Origin: an uncultured Clostridia bacterium
GTDB lineage: Bacteria > Bacillota > Clostridia > Christensenellales > QALW01
DNA length: 5,717 bases
Direction: 5' to 3'
Assembly: GCA_900550765.1 (NCBI GenBank)
Contig: URTC01000125.1
Location: forward strand, 1-5,717
Shown here: piece after piece, positions 1 to 5,599 of the stretch
Numbering within the stretch: position 1 is the stretch's first letter
Layout of the letters: each line of letters opens with the position of its first letter
Notes under the pieces: generated by a model
What the model saw: only the letters and a program-made list of their open reading frames with translations
Databases searched by the model: none
What the model was told of the DNA's origin: nothing
Position numbers and translations under genes: made by a program

Positions 1-42
1 TTTTCGGATTTGCCTTTATAGTATTAAAGAAACGAGATTTTA

Positions 43-48
43 TATAAT
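43..48 (+). promoter_or_regulatory. Possible -10 element upstream of the first GH99-like gene
   Basis: A perfect TATAAT lies 31 bases before the ATG at 80. No good -35 box is present at 16-18 bases upstream (the best there is AGTATT), so the assignment rests on the -10 alone in AT-rich DNA. The start codon has its own Shine-Dalgarno-like GTGAGG at 66-71 with an 8-base spacer. Confidence 0.3.
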
Positions 49-79
49 ACACCGTATTTTTAAAAGTGAGGTTTCATTA

Positions 80-1960
80 ATGAGTAAATTGTTTAAAATT
101 ATTTCCAGTGTTTTGATTTTTGCGATTATATGCAGTTTTTCTATGACACTTGTAAATGCTGAAGAAGATAATAACTGGCTAGATATTGCTAATTCAACGT
201 TTGAAAGCGGCCAAACAGACTGGTTTGCGTTTGCCGCAGGCACAGCGGAAACAGTCGATAAACATACGCAGGAAGGTAAATGCCTTAAATTTATTAATTC
301 TGATAAAAAGCTATCGTATGAATCAGCAGCATTAGATCTTCGCCCTATATTACAAAAGAATTTGACAGAGGTGGATACGGTATATATCTCTTTGGATTTT
401 TATGTGGAGTCTGATCAAACGGATCTTGATGTAATATTAAGAATTCGAACAAAAGGGACATCATTTTCTCTTTCAGAAGCGGCCGGCAATAATTATCCGA
501 GAATCGGTTATTCAACTCTTCCGATAGGAGAATGGGTTACTATTGAAACATCTATTGAAATAACGGATGAAGATTTAAAGGATACGGACTCATGGAATTT
601 ATGTTTTGATAGTATTGTAACACGTTCTACGGCGTATTATATTGATAATGTTTATATTTCAGATGAGATGAAAGAAAGTAAAGCGGAACCGGTTGCAGCG
701 GAAAAGCTTGAAAAACAGGAAGAAAACTTTCAAATAGGCACCATTCGTTGGGATTCATATACAAAATCAATAGAAGGAGGGACGGATTCAGCATCGCAAG
801 TTGCCAAATGTCTTTCACCAGCGAAGTATCATTGGACAGCACCATTTTTTGCTCAGGTTGAACCAAACGGAAATATATCTTTTCCGGAGTACACCATGCA
901 AATATGGGAAGAAGAAGCTCAATATGCTATTGATGCAGGAATTGATTATTTTGCATATCTTTGGTATGCAGGAAGTAATTCTAAAAGTGCGGCAAGAAAA
1001 TTTCATTTACAAAGCTCAAAGAAAAATGAAATAAAAATGTGTGCTATTCTCGAAAAGATTTTAGACAGTTCATCACTGCTTCCTGCTATGAAGGAAGATT
1101 GTTATCTAAAACTTAACGGACTGCCTGTCCTCTTTATTAATGACGGCCTAGATTGGACGGCAGAAGATATTACTAAAATACGGGTTTTGGCGGCAACCGC
1201 AGAAATAAGCAGGCCTTTATATATTGTGGGAATGGGCAGAGATGCGTCAAAGCTTGAAAAAGCTTCTGATAATGGGTATGATGCATTTTCGTGGTATGGG
1301 GTTCCCGCAACAAAAAAAGCAATGAGCTATCAAGAATTAACAACAGCGGCAAACCAGATTCTTAATAGCCTTTCCTCTGTTGCAAAAAAGAGTGGTTTAC
1401 AGATCATTCCTTCCTTTACTGCAGGTAGAGATTCACGGGCGCGAATTGAAACCGGGGTTTCATGGGTGAAAGGAGATCCTAAAGATCCTAATAATTTGCC
1501 GTATTCAGGATATTATGCTTTGTCAGGTACTGCTGATGAAATAGCAAACCATGCATTTGAATTTATGAATTGGGTAAAGGATAATCCGGAAATAGCTGCC
1601 CCTAATTTGCTGCTTAGCTATGGCTGGAATGAACATGATGAGGGAGGATGGTTATGCCCAACCCTCGCCTGTGATGAGAACGGGAATGTATTGAAAAATG
1701 AAGATGGGTCTAATAAAGTGAATACGGAGCGTTTGGATGCATTAAAGAGCAAAATTATGGAGTTCAGGGGAGAAGAAACAGGGAGTTCCGGAACCTCGTC
1801 TCCGATAAACTTGACGGACACCCCCTCTACAGAAAAAATAGATAATACAACCAGTATTGACGAAAAAGAAAATAACTATGTCTGGATCATTTGCTTGGCT
1901 GTTGTTGCAGTGGCTGGCTGTGGAATTGCGGTGTTCTTTGTTCTTAAAAAGAAACGATAA
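80..1960 (+). CDS. Secreted, membrane-anchored GH99/WbsX-like glycoside hydrolase with N-terminal carbohydrate-binding-like domain
   Basis: The 626-residue protein is built for the outer cell surface. Residues 1-27 are a signal peptide (K at 3 and 6, hydrophobic core, VNA cleavage site). Residues about 33-195 resemble a CBM4/CBM22-type beta-sandwich: an early TFESG, a GEWVTIE strand and a terminal YYIDNVYIS strand. Residues about 217-560 resemble the GH99/WbsX fold, with IRWDSY (222-227), YHWTAPFF (250-257), AGIDYFAY (286-293), GRDSRARIET (449-458) and WNEHDEGGW around E518 and E521. In characterised GH99 enzymes a Glu pair with this i, i+3 spacing sits in an EWHE block and is catalytic; I infer the same role here. 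A Ser/Thr-rich linker (about 564-597) leads to one membrane helix (about 600-622) and a KKKR tail, with no LPXTG motif. GTGAGG at 66-71 supports the start. GH99 enzymes are endo-alpha-mannosidases/mannanases, but the substrate here is unknown. Confidence 0.8.
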   Translation: MSKLFKIISSVLIFAIICSFSMTLVNAEEDNNWLDIANSTFESGQTDWFAFAAGTAETVDKHTQEGKCLKFINSDKKLSYESAALDLRPILQKNLTEVDTVYISLDFYVESDQTDLDVILRIRTKGTSFSLSEAAGNNYPRIGYSTLPIGEWVTIETSIEITDEDLKDTDSWNLCFDSIVTRSTAYYIDNVYISDEMKESKAEPVAAEKLEKQEENFQIGTIRWDSYTKSIEGGTDSASQVAKCLSPAKYHWTAPFFAQVEPNGNISFPEYTMQIWEEEAQYAIDAGIDYFAYLWYAGSNSKSAARKFHLQSSKKNEIKMCAILEKILDSSSLLPAMKEDCYLKLNGLPVLFINDGLDWTAEDITKIRVLAATAEISRPLYIVGMGRDASKLEKASDNGYDAFSWYGVPATKKAMSYQELTTAANQILNSLSSVAKKSGLQIIPSFTAGRDSRARIETGVSWVKGDPKDPNNLPYSGYYALSGTADEIANHAFEFMNWVKDNPEIAAPNLLLSYGWNEHDEGGWLCPTLACDENGNVLKNEDGSNKVNTERLDALKSKIMEFRGEETGSSGTSSPINLTDTPSTEKIDNTTSIDEKENNYVWIICLAVVAVAGCGIAVFFVLKKKR

Positions 1961-1982
1961 TTAGTATTAAGAATTTTGACAG

Positions 1983-2025
1983 AATCACCTATAGATGAAA
2001 AGAGAAACTATCATAGGGGATTTTT
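1983..2025 (+). terminator. Imperfect hairpin with T run after the first GH99-like gene
   Basis: AATC (1983-1986) pairs with GATT (2019-2022), CCTAT (1988-1992) with ATAGG (2013-2017), and GAT (1994-1996) with ATC (2010-2012). There is one A/G mismatch, one bulged A and a 13-base loop. A run of five T (2021-2025) follows. It begins 22 bases after the TAA stop, the expected place for a Rho-independent terminator, although the stem is imperfect. Confidence 0.5.
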
Positions 2026-2109
2026 GTGTGCTGGAAGAAGAATGGATTCAAGAGTATGAAAAAGAAATATTTGAATCTAAAGAAAGGAATTGATAGCAAC
2101 GATGATAAG

Positions 2110-2223
2110 CGAACATTATCAACCGGTATAATGTCGTCAATGCCAGAATGCAGAAATTCTTATGAGAATGCTTTAGCAGAAAGATTTTTTTCGATTTTTA
2201 AAATGTTGTATGAAGCTTTATGA
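2110..2223 (+). pseudogene. C-terminal remnant of an IS3-family transposase (DDE integrase core)
   Basis: The 3' part of a small open frame reads IMSSMPECRNSYENALAERF followed by FSIFK. This matches the well-known IS3/IS150-group OrfB block of the type SMSRKGNCYDNAxxERFFSTLK, the segment that carries the last Glu of the DDE catalytic triad. Here that Glu is most likely the E of ALAERFF (codon at 2179-2181). The frame stops soon after, at TGA 2221-2223, whereas a real OrfB continues for several dozen residues. The rest of the catalytic core, OrfA and the terminal inverted repeats are not visible nearby. The GTG at 2026 opens the frame, but residues before about 2110 do not look like transposase. 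I read this as a dead scrap left by an insertion and deletion event. Confidence 0.65.
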
Positions 2224-2228
2224 TTTAA

Positions 2229-2378
2229 GGATGTTTACCTATCGCTATATTACAGGTAATCACAATCTCTGCTGATACAATAAGTAAAAAGTATCAGAAA
2301 ACATTTTATATTATGATTTTTGCAGCAGCAGGGATGGATCAATATAGGTACTATGGTGATTGTTTTAAAGAAGAATAA
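2229..2378 (+). other. Unrecognised open stretch without a convincing start, probably eroded
   Basis: Forty-nine codons are open between TAA (2226-2228) and TAA (2376-2378). They include a moderately hydrophobic segment (TFYIMIFAAAGMDQY). There is no start codon with a ribosome binding site, and I do not recognise a family. It could be the tail of a gene lost when the neighbouring insertion sequence decayed, or a chance reading frame in AT-rich DNA. Confidence 0.25.
2272..2297. repeat. Perfect inverted repeat CTGATAC - 12 bases - GTATCAG
   Basis: CTGATAC (2272-2278) and GTATCAG (2291-2297) are exact reverse complements separated by 12 AT-rich bases. No T run follows, so it is not a typical terminator. 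It could be a protein-binding site or a relic. The left arm matches the CTGATAC found near the promoter at 5533-5538, but seven bases can recur by chance. Confidence 0.4.
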
Positions 2379-2467
2379 AATAGGAAAATAAAATACGAAA
2401 AGGAGCCTTTTGTTTCTGAACTTTAGGTCTTATTTCATATGATAATGTCTTCAGGAGGTAAAATTTT

Positions 2468-3994
2468 ATGGATATTATTAAAAATTATAACAAAATAAAA
2501 AATGCCGTTTTCCTCATAGATGGTGGAGAATTTTGTTTTGAAAGGGATTTAATTCAGGTTTTCAACCGTTCCCAGCGACATCATTCCGTAGCAGTGGATT
2601 TACTTAAGGTGTTTGGCTTACAGGAATCGTTTAGGGTAGCTGCAACAGTAAAGTTACAAGAGGGTGCAAAACCTAAGCATATGTACTTTGTGTATAGAAT
2701 CACCATGGAATATATCGGCCTTAAATATACAATGTACGAAAGTGGGAATGCGCAGATTGTAACAGATGAAAATTGGGTTACTCTTACCGCTAAGTATGAT
2801 ATTCCACCAGAGGCTACAGTGATAGAATTTATTTGTTATATTTTTCAGTTAGAAGATACTGACTTTCCCAATTATTATATAAAAGATTATAATGTGGAAA
2901 TTGCAGAGGCGGAAAAATCAGTAACTGTTACAAGGAAGACTCCACCTTTAAAAAGACAGGAGAATAGGACTGTGGGAGTTATTCGATGGGATGCTTACTA
3001 TGAAACCGGCACCCAAAGAAGTTTCGTTTCTGATCAGGTTGCCCGTTCGCTTTCTCCTAAAAAGTATCATTATATGGCGCCCTTTTTCGCTTCTGTTACA
3101 GATGAAAATAAAATTGCGTTCCCCGAAGCGACCCAAGCACAATTTGATAGGGAAGCTGAATATGCCATTCATGCAGGAATTGATTACTTTGCGTACTGTA
3201 TTTATAGGGACAATTCCCCGATGAGTTATGCAAGAAAGCAACATCTCCTTTCAAAGCATAAGGATAAAATCAAAATGTGCATTATTTTAGGCACCACTAA
3301 AATAGATGACGAAACACTTATGAGCATTGTTTCTGCTGTAAAGGACAGCTGTTATTTACGTTTTGATGCCCGTCCTGTCTTTTATATTTATGATGCGTTC
3401 AGGTTTGACGTTTCTTTGCTTGCAACATTAGAAGGTCTTTTAAAGGAAAACGGAGTCCCCGATATTCCTTATTATATAGGAATGATTTCACAAGCTTCAC
3501 CCAATATGATAAATACTTTAATTCAAAAGGGGATGGATGCAGTGGGCGCTTATGGATGCGGTCCTCTTGAAGCAGGTGAAGAGTACAAAATTCTTGCCAA
3601 GCGTACGGAAGGCACGAATGATTTAAAATATGTTTTTTCTAAAAATCTTGATGTTGTACCCCTTATTAACTGCGGACGGGATACACGCCCCAGAATAGAA
3701 ACTCCCGTTACATGGGCAAGCGGTTATGCCGGGAAATACTCACATTTGGCAACCGGTGAAGAATTATATCTTCATGCAAGTCGTGTTTTACAAAAAATGA
3801 AAAGAGAACCGGAAAAAAATATTCCCAATACAGCCATTGTTTATGCGTGGAATGAGCATGACGAAGGAGGTTGGTGCTGTCCGACAATTAAGGTGGATGA
3901 AACCGGTGCGCCTCTCTTTGATGAAACTGGCAGGCAACTTATAAACACAACGTTCCTTGATGCCATTAAAAAAGCAATAGAAAAAAATAAATAG
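2468..3994 (+). CDS. GH99/WbsX-like protein with N-terminal carbohydrate-binding-like domain, no signal peptide
   Basis: This 508-residue protein is a paralogue of the anchored protein upstream. Residues about 12-150 resemble a CBM4/CBM22-type beta-sandwich, with NRSQRHHSVAVDLL from 33, NWVTLTAKY from 102 and a terminal YYIKDYNVEI strand. Residues about 168-505 carry the GH99-like domain: IRWDAY (172-177), a YHYMAPFF block, HAGIDYFAY, GRDTRPRIET (403-412) and WNEHDEGGWCCPT, with E463 and E466 as the inferred catalytic pair. The N-terminus (MDIIKNYNKIKN) has no hydrophobic core, and there is no C-terminal helix or anchor, so it is predicted to stay in the cytoplasm unless exported in a non-classical way. 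AGGAGGT at 2453-2459, 8 bases before ATG, fixes the start firmly. The lack of a signal peptide is odd for a protein with a carbohydrate-binding module. A WbsX-type role in surface-glycan biosynthesis is an alternative to hydrolysis. Confidence 0.78.
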   Translation: MDIIKNYNKIKNAVFLIDGGEFCFERDLIQVFNRSQRHHSVAVDLLKVFGLQESFRVAATVKLQEGAKPKHMYFVYRITMEYIGLKYTMYESGNAQIVTDENWVTLTAKYDIPPEATVIEFICYIFQLEDTDFPNYYIKDYNVEIAEAEKSVTVTRKTPPLKRQENRTVGVIRWDAYYETGTQRSFVSDQVARSLSPKKYHYMAPFFASVTDENKIAFPEATQAQFDREAEYAIHAGIDYFAYCIYRDNSPMSYARKQHLLSKHKDKIKMCIILGTTKIDDETLMSIVSAVKDSCYLRFDARPVFYIYDAFRFDVSLLATLEGLLKENGVPDIPYYIGMISQASPNMINTLIQKGMDAVGAYGCGPLEAGEEYKILAKRTEGTNDLKYVFSKNLDVVPLINCGRDTRPRIETPVTWASGYAGKYSHLATGEELYLHASRVLQKMKREPEKNIPNTAIVYAWNEHDEGGWCCPTIKVDETGAPLFDETGRQLINTTFLDAIKKAIEKNK

Positions 3995-4210
3995 AAAACT
4001 ATAACGGTGAATCCTTCGGGTAATGGTATCTATGGATATCCCTCAATAAACAGATTGGATATTGACATCGAAAGCTGGTTTTTTTGATAAGAAAAATTTT
4101 TTATAGCTCAACATAGCAAGATATGCAACAGAAAATCTGTCTATTTGTATCTGGCTTTTTCTACAACTTTGCGCTATAATATATATAATAATTTTGAAAC
4201 GGGGATTATT
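3995..4210. other. Intergenic region with no clear gene or terminator
   Basis: This 216-base AT-rich gap contains a GGATATCC palindrome (4034-4041), a poor AT-rich hairpin ending in a T run near 4069-4088, and a small ACAGA/TCTGT hairpin (4128-4140). None is a convincing terminator. A TATAAT near its end probably serves the broken gene that follows. Confidence 0.4.
4175..4180 (+). promoter_or_regulatory. Probable -10 box for the broken small gene
   Basis: A perfect TATAAT lies 30 bases before the GTG at 4211, giving a plausible short leader. The bases 17 upstream (TGGCTT, 4152-4157) are a poor -35, so this is only a moderate call. It may also drive the lipoprotein gene at 4635 by read-through. 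Confidence 0.35.
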
Positions 4211-4607
4211 GTGGAAAATAGTAAAGAATGATTTGAGCAGATGAAGGATGATTTTAGAAATGAATTTTTAGATGCCGTAGAGTGTGTGGTTCAGGATGCT
4301 ATAGATGAAACGGTTCAAGATTCCATTATAGAAAGCATCCAGGGATTTCAAGAGGATATTACTGTAAAAGATAGAGCATATTTATTATTGCAGGATAAAA
4401 AAGCTGACATCGATTATGTACGCTTAAGTGAACAAAGGAAGTTTTAAAAATCCTAAAGCAATAGCATATCCTTCTGTTAGTACTGTCCGTGTAGGAATAT
4501 TTACTTATGACATATTCGGATGGTACAAAGATGAGCAATCCGCAATTAAAGAATTGCCCAATATTAGTGAAGCACTTAAAAAGATCAATACACCATTTAT
4601 GAAATGA
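4211..4607 (+). pseudogene. Small gene of unknown function broken by a nonsense codon and a +1 frameshift
   Basis: A GTG at 4211, preceded by a GGGGA Shine-Dalgarno-like sequence (4201-4205), opens MENSKE and then meets TGA at 4229-4231. The same frame continues FEQMKDDFRNEF and runs to TAA 4445-4447. Another frame (GSFKNPKAIAYP onward) is then open to TGA 4605-4607. Reading the TGA as a former TGG (Trp) and removing one A from the AAA at 4434-4436 gives one continuous protein of about 131 residues, passing smoothly through IDYVRLSEQ-GSFKNPKAIAYP. The first half is acidic and probably helical; the second half includes VGIFTYDIFGWYKDEQ and ends NTPFMK. I do not recognise the family. An ATG at 4241 could give a 68-residue product, but it has no ribosome binding site. 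Sequencing error is the main alternative. Confidence 0.6.
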
Positions 4608-4619
4608 ATTGATTTTTTT
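4578..4619 (+). terminator. AT-rich hairpin running into a T tract at the end of the broken gene
   Basis: AAAAAGATCAAT (4578-4589) can pair with ATTGATTTTTTT (4608-4619) over 12 positions with one G-U pair and an 18-base loop. The 3' arm ends in seven T. The stem is weak because most pairs are A-T. It also lies just before the lipoprotein gene, which has no promoter of its own between the hairpin and its start, so it may be leaky or not functional. Confidence 0.3.
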
Positions 4620-4634
4620 ATAGGAGGAAAAAGT

Positions 4635-5459
4635 ATGAAAAAAGTGATACGGTTTTTAGCCTTGTTTTTGTGCATGGCGTTTTTAGGCGGCTGCGCGGCG
4701 GAAACTGGAACGGCAGCGGTGGAGCCTACCGAGAATGCGAAAACAGCGGAGCCTACTATGGCTGCGGAAACTGCTGCGCCCTCTCCATCCCCGGTTTTAA
4801 CGCCGAATCCGACGGAGGAAATTTTGGATGGTTCCAATGAGAAGGCTTGCTCCTATTATGAGGACCCAAGCTCGATTATGCGCTATCGTTTTGTGTCGCA
4901 GGCGCCGGTTATAATGCTTGACCCTGCACAGTTTGAAAGTACGGCGGCGCTGGAGGAGGCGGTTTATCAGGAATTTTTGCGTAAATTTACGTCTTTGCAA
5001 AAGTCATTAGAGAGTATAGACGCGCTGTATTTACACCTGCAATTGGTAGACGGCGGAGAGGGCTGGCAGTTGCCGTATATAGATCCGGATGTACTGCAGG
5101 TGCAGTTTGATGCGATGATTACGGACGAGGAGCTTTTAAAGGAATGGAAGACTCTTGTGGCCGATGCAAAGCTGGTGCGCAACGAGCGGTATCACTATAA
5201 CGACCAGGGCACATATACCGGCGTTGTAGACTCCGTTCAGTTTTGTGTGGAGGACGGAGGCACTTTGGAGGAAATATTTTCAGACCACGGCAATTATCAT
5301 TATAAAAGCCCGGTATCGGTGACATCCTTTGAATTTTCAAGCGAAGAGATGGAAGCGCGTTATACGGCGCTGCTGGAAAAAATATTGACGCTGGCAGGGG
5401 AAAAATTCAACCGGGCTTACCGGGAAACGGCCAATATACCATATTTGGGAAATCCGTAA
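4635..5459 (+). CDS. Lipoprotein of unknown function
   Basis: The 274-residue product begins with a lipoprotein signal peptide: MKK, a hydrophobic core, and lipobox LGGC with the lipidated cysteine at 20. It should therefore be anchored to the outer face of the membrane. Residues 21-60 are a flexible Ala/Thr/Pro/Glu spacer containing several PT/PS repeats. Residues about 65-274 form a mixed alpha/beta domain that I do not recognise. It contains two cysteines (C72 and C204) that could form a disulfide, and a helical C-terminal part. AGGAGG at 4622-4627, 7 bases before ATG, supports the start. The gene begins 27 bases after the last stop of the broken small gene, so the two were perhaps once co-transcribed. 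Its G+C is clearly higher than that of the genes to the left (one sampled line is about 55% against about 32%), and GCG is common for Ala. A strong terminator follows directly. Confidence 0.8.
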   Translation: MKKVIRFLALFLCMAFLGGCAAETGTAAVEPTENAKTAEPTMAAETAAPSPSPVLTPNPTEEILDGSNEKACSYYEDPSSIMRYRFVSQAPVIMLDPAQFESTAALEEAVYQEFLRKFTSLQKSLESIDALYLHLQLVDGGEGWQLPYIDPDVLQVQFDAMITDEELLKEWKTLVADAKLVRNERYHYNDQGTYTGVVDSVQFCVEDGGTLEEIFSDHGNYHYKSPVSVTSFEFSSEEMEARYTALLEKILTLAGEKFNRAYRETANIPYLGNP

Positions 5460-5463
5460 AAAG

Positions 5464-5486
5464 GAGCGCACTGCGCTCTTTTTTTT
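5464..5486 (+). terminator. Rho-independent terminator of the lipoprotein gene
   Basis: GAGCGC (5464-5469) and GCGCTC (5473-5478) form a perfect GC-rich 6-base stem with an ACT loop, followed by eight T (5479-5486). It starts 4 bases after the TAA stop. It separates the lipoprotein unit from the promoter that begins only 7 bases later. Confidence 0.88.
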
Positions 5487-5493
5487 ATGGGTA

Positions 5494-5525
5494 TTGACAT
5501 TTCTGCGCCAAGCTGATAGTATAAT
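5494..5525 (+). promoter_or_regulatory. Sigma-A type promoter for the last, partial gene
   Basis: A perfect -35 TTGACA (5494-5499) is followed at 17 bases by TAGTAT (5517-5522, four of six matches). A perfect TATAAT (5520-5525) overlaps it, but at a 20-base spacing that is too long for normal use. Transcription would start around 5530, leaving a leader of about 70 bases before the ATG at 5600. Confidence 0.7.
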
Positions 5526-5546
5526 ATTGTGCTGATACTATTGTGC
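5512..5546. repeat. Nested inverted and direct repeats over the -10 region, operator-like
   Basis: ATAGTAT (5516-5522) and ATACTAT (5535-5541) are exact reverse complements 12 bases apart. Two direct repeats overlap them: GCTGATA at 5512-5518 and 5531-5537 (19-base period), and TATTGTGC at 5525-5532 and 5539-5546 (14-base period). Symmetry spanning the -10 box and start site is the usual place for a repressor to bind. No regulator gene is visible in the window. Confidence 0.45.
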
Positions 5547-5553
5547 GAAAGAG

Positions 5554-5578
5554 CCGAAAAAAACAGAGGTGTTTTCGG
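5554..5578 (+). promoter_or_regulatory. Leader hairpin upstream of the partial gene
   Basis: CCGAAAA (5554-5560) pairs perfectly with TTTTCGG (5572-5578) around an 11-base loop. It lies in the untranslated leader, 21 bases before the start codon. No T run follows, so it is not a terminator. It may stabilise the transcript or affect ribosome access, but no known riboswitch class is recognised. Confidence 0.35.
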
Positions 5579-5599
5579 GAACTTGAAAGAAGGGGAAAT

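Larger units (their letters stand above)
1961..2467. other. 507-base spacer of decayed sequence between the two GH99-like genes
   Basis: No intact gene is visible here. In order it holds a terminator-like hairpin (1983-2025), the C-terminal end of an IS3-type transposase (about 2110-2223), an open but start-less stretch in another frame (2229-2378), a perfect 7-base inverted repeat inside that stretch (2272-2297), a short AAAAGG/CCTTTT palindrome (2398-2411), and the ribosome binding site AGGAGGT (2453-2459) of the next gene. The mixture of fragments suggests insertion-sequence activity followed by erosion. Confidence 0.6.

Noticed and set aside
1769..1960. Sortase cell-wall anchor on the first GH99-like protein
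   Set aside because: The tail has a membrane helix and a basic end, but no LPXTG or close variant precedes the helix; a plain membrane anchor fits better.
1995..2093. A 32-codon open frame from ATG 1995 (MKRETIIGDF...) to TGA 2091
   Set aside because: It has no ribosome binding site and starts inside the terminator-like hairpin; a chance frame is more likely.
2398..2411. AAAAGG-AG-CCTTTT palindrome as a terminator
   Set aside because: The loop is too tight unless the stem drops to five bases, and the T run is interrupted; at most it is a weak protein-binding site.
2438..2446. TATGAT/GATAAT as a -10 box for the gene at 2468
   Set aside because: It would place the transcription start at or inside the ribosome binding site at 2453-2459, and there is no good -35.
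4229..4231. Possible alternative genetic code with TGA read as Trp
   Set aside because: The large genes use TGG for Trp with no in-frame TGA, and the only case lies in a gene that also has a frameshift, which points to a pseudogene.
4505..4837. 110-codon open frame on the minus strand
   Set aside because: It lies opposite the well-supported lipoprotein start and the end of the broken gene, with no family resemblance; its Ala/Val-rich part mirrors the repetitive lipoprotein spacer.
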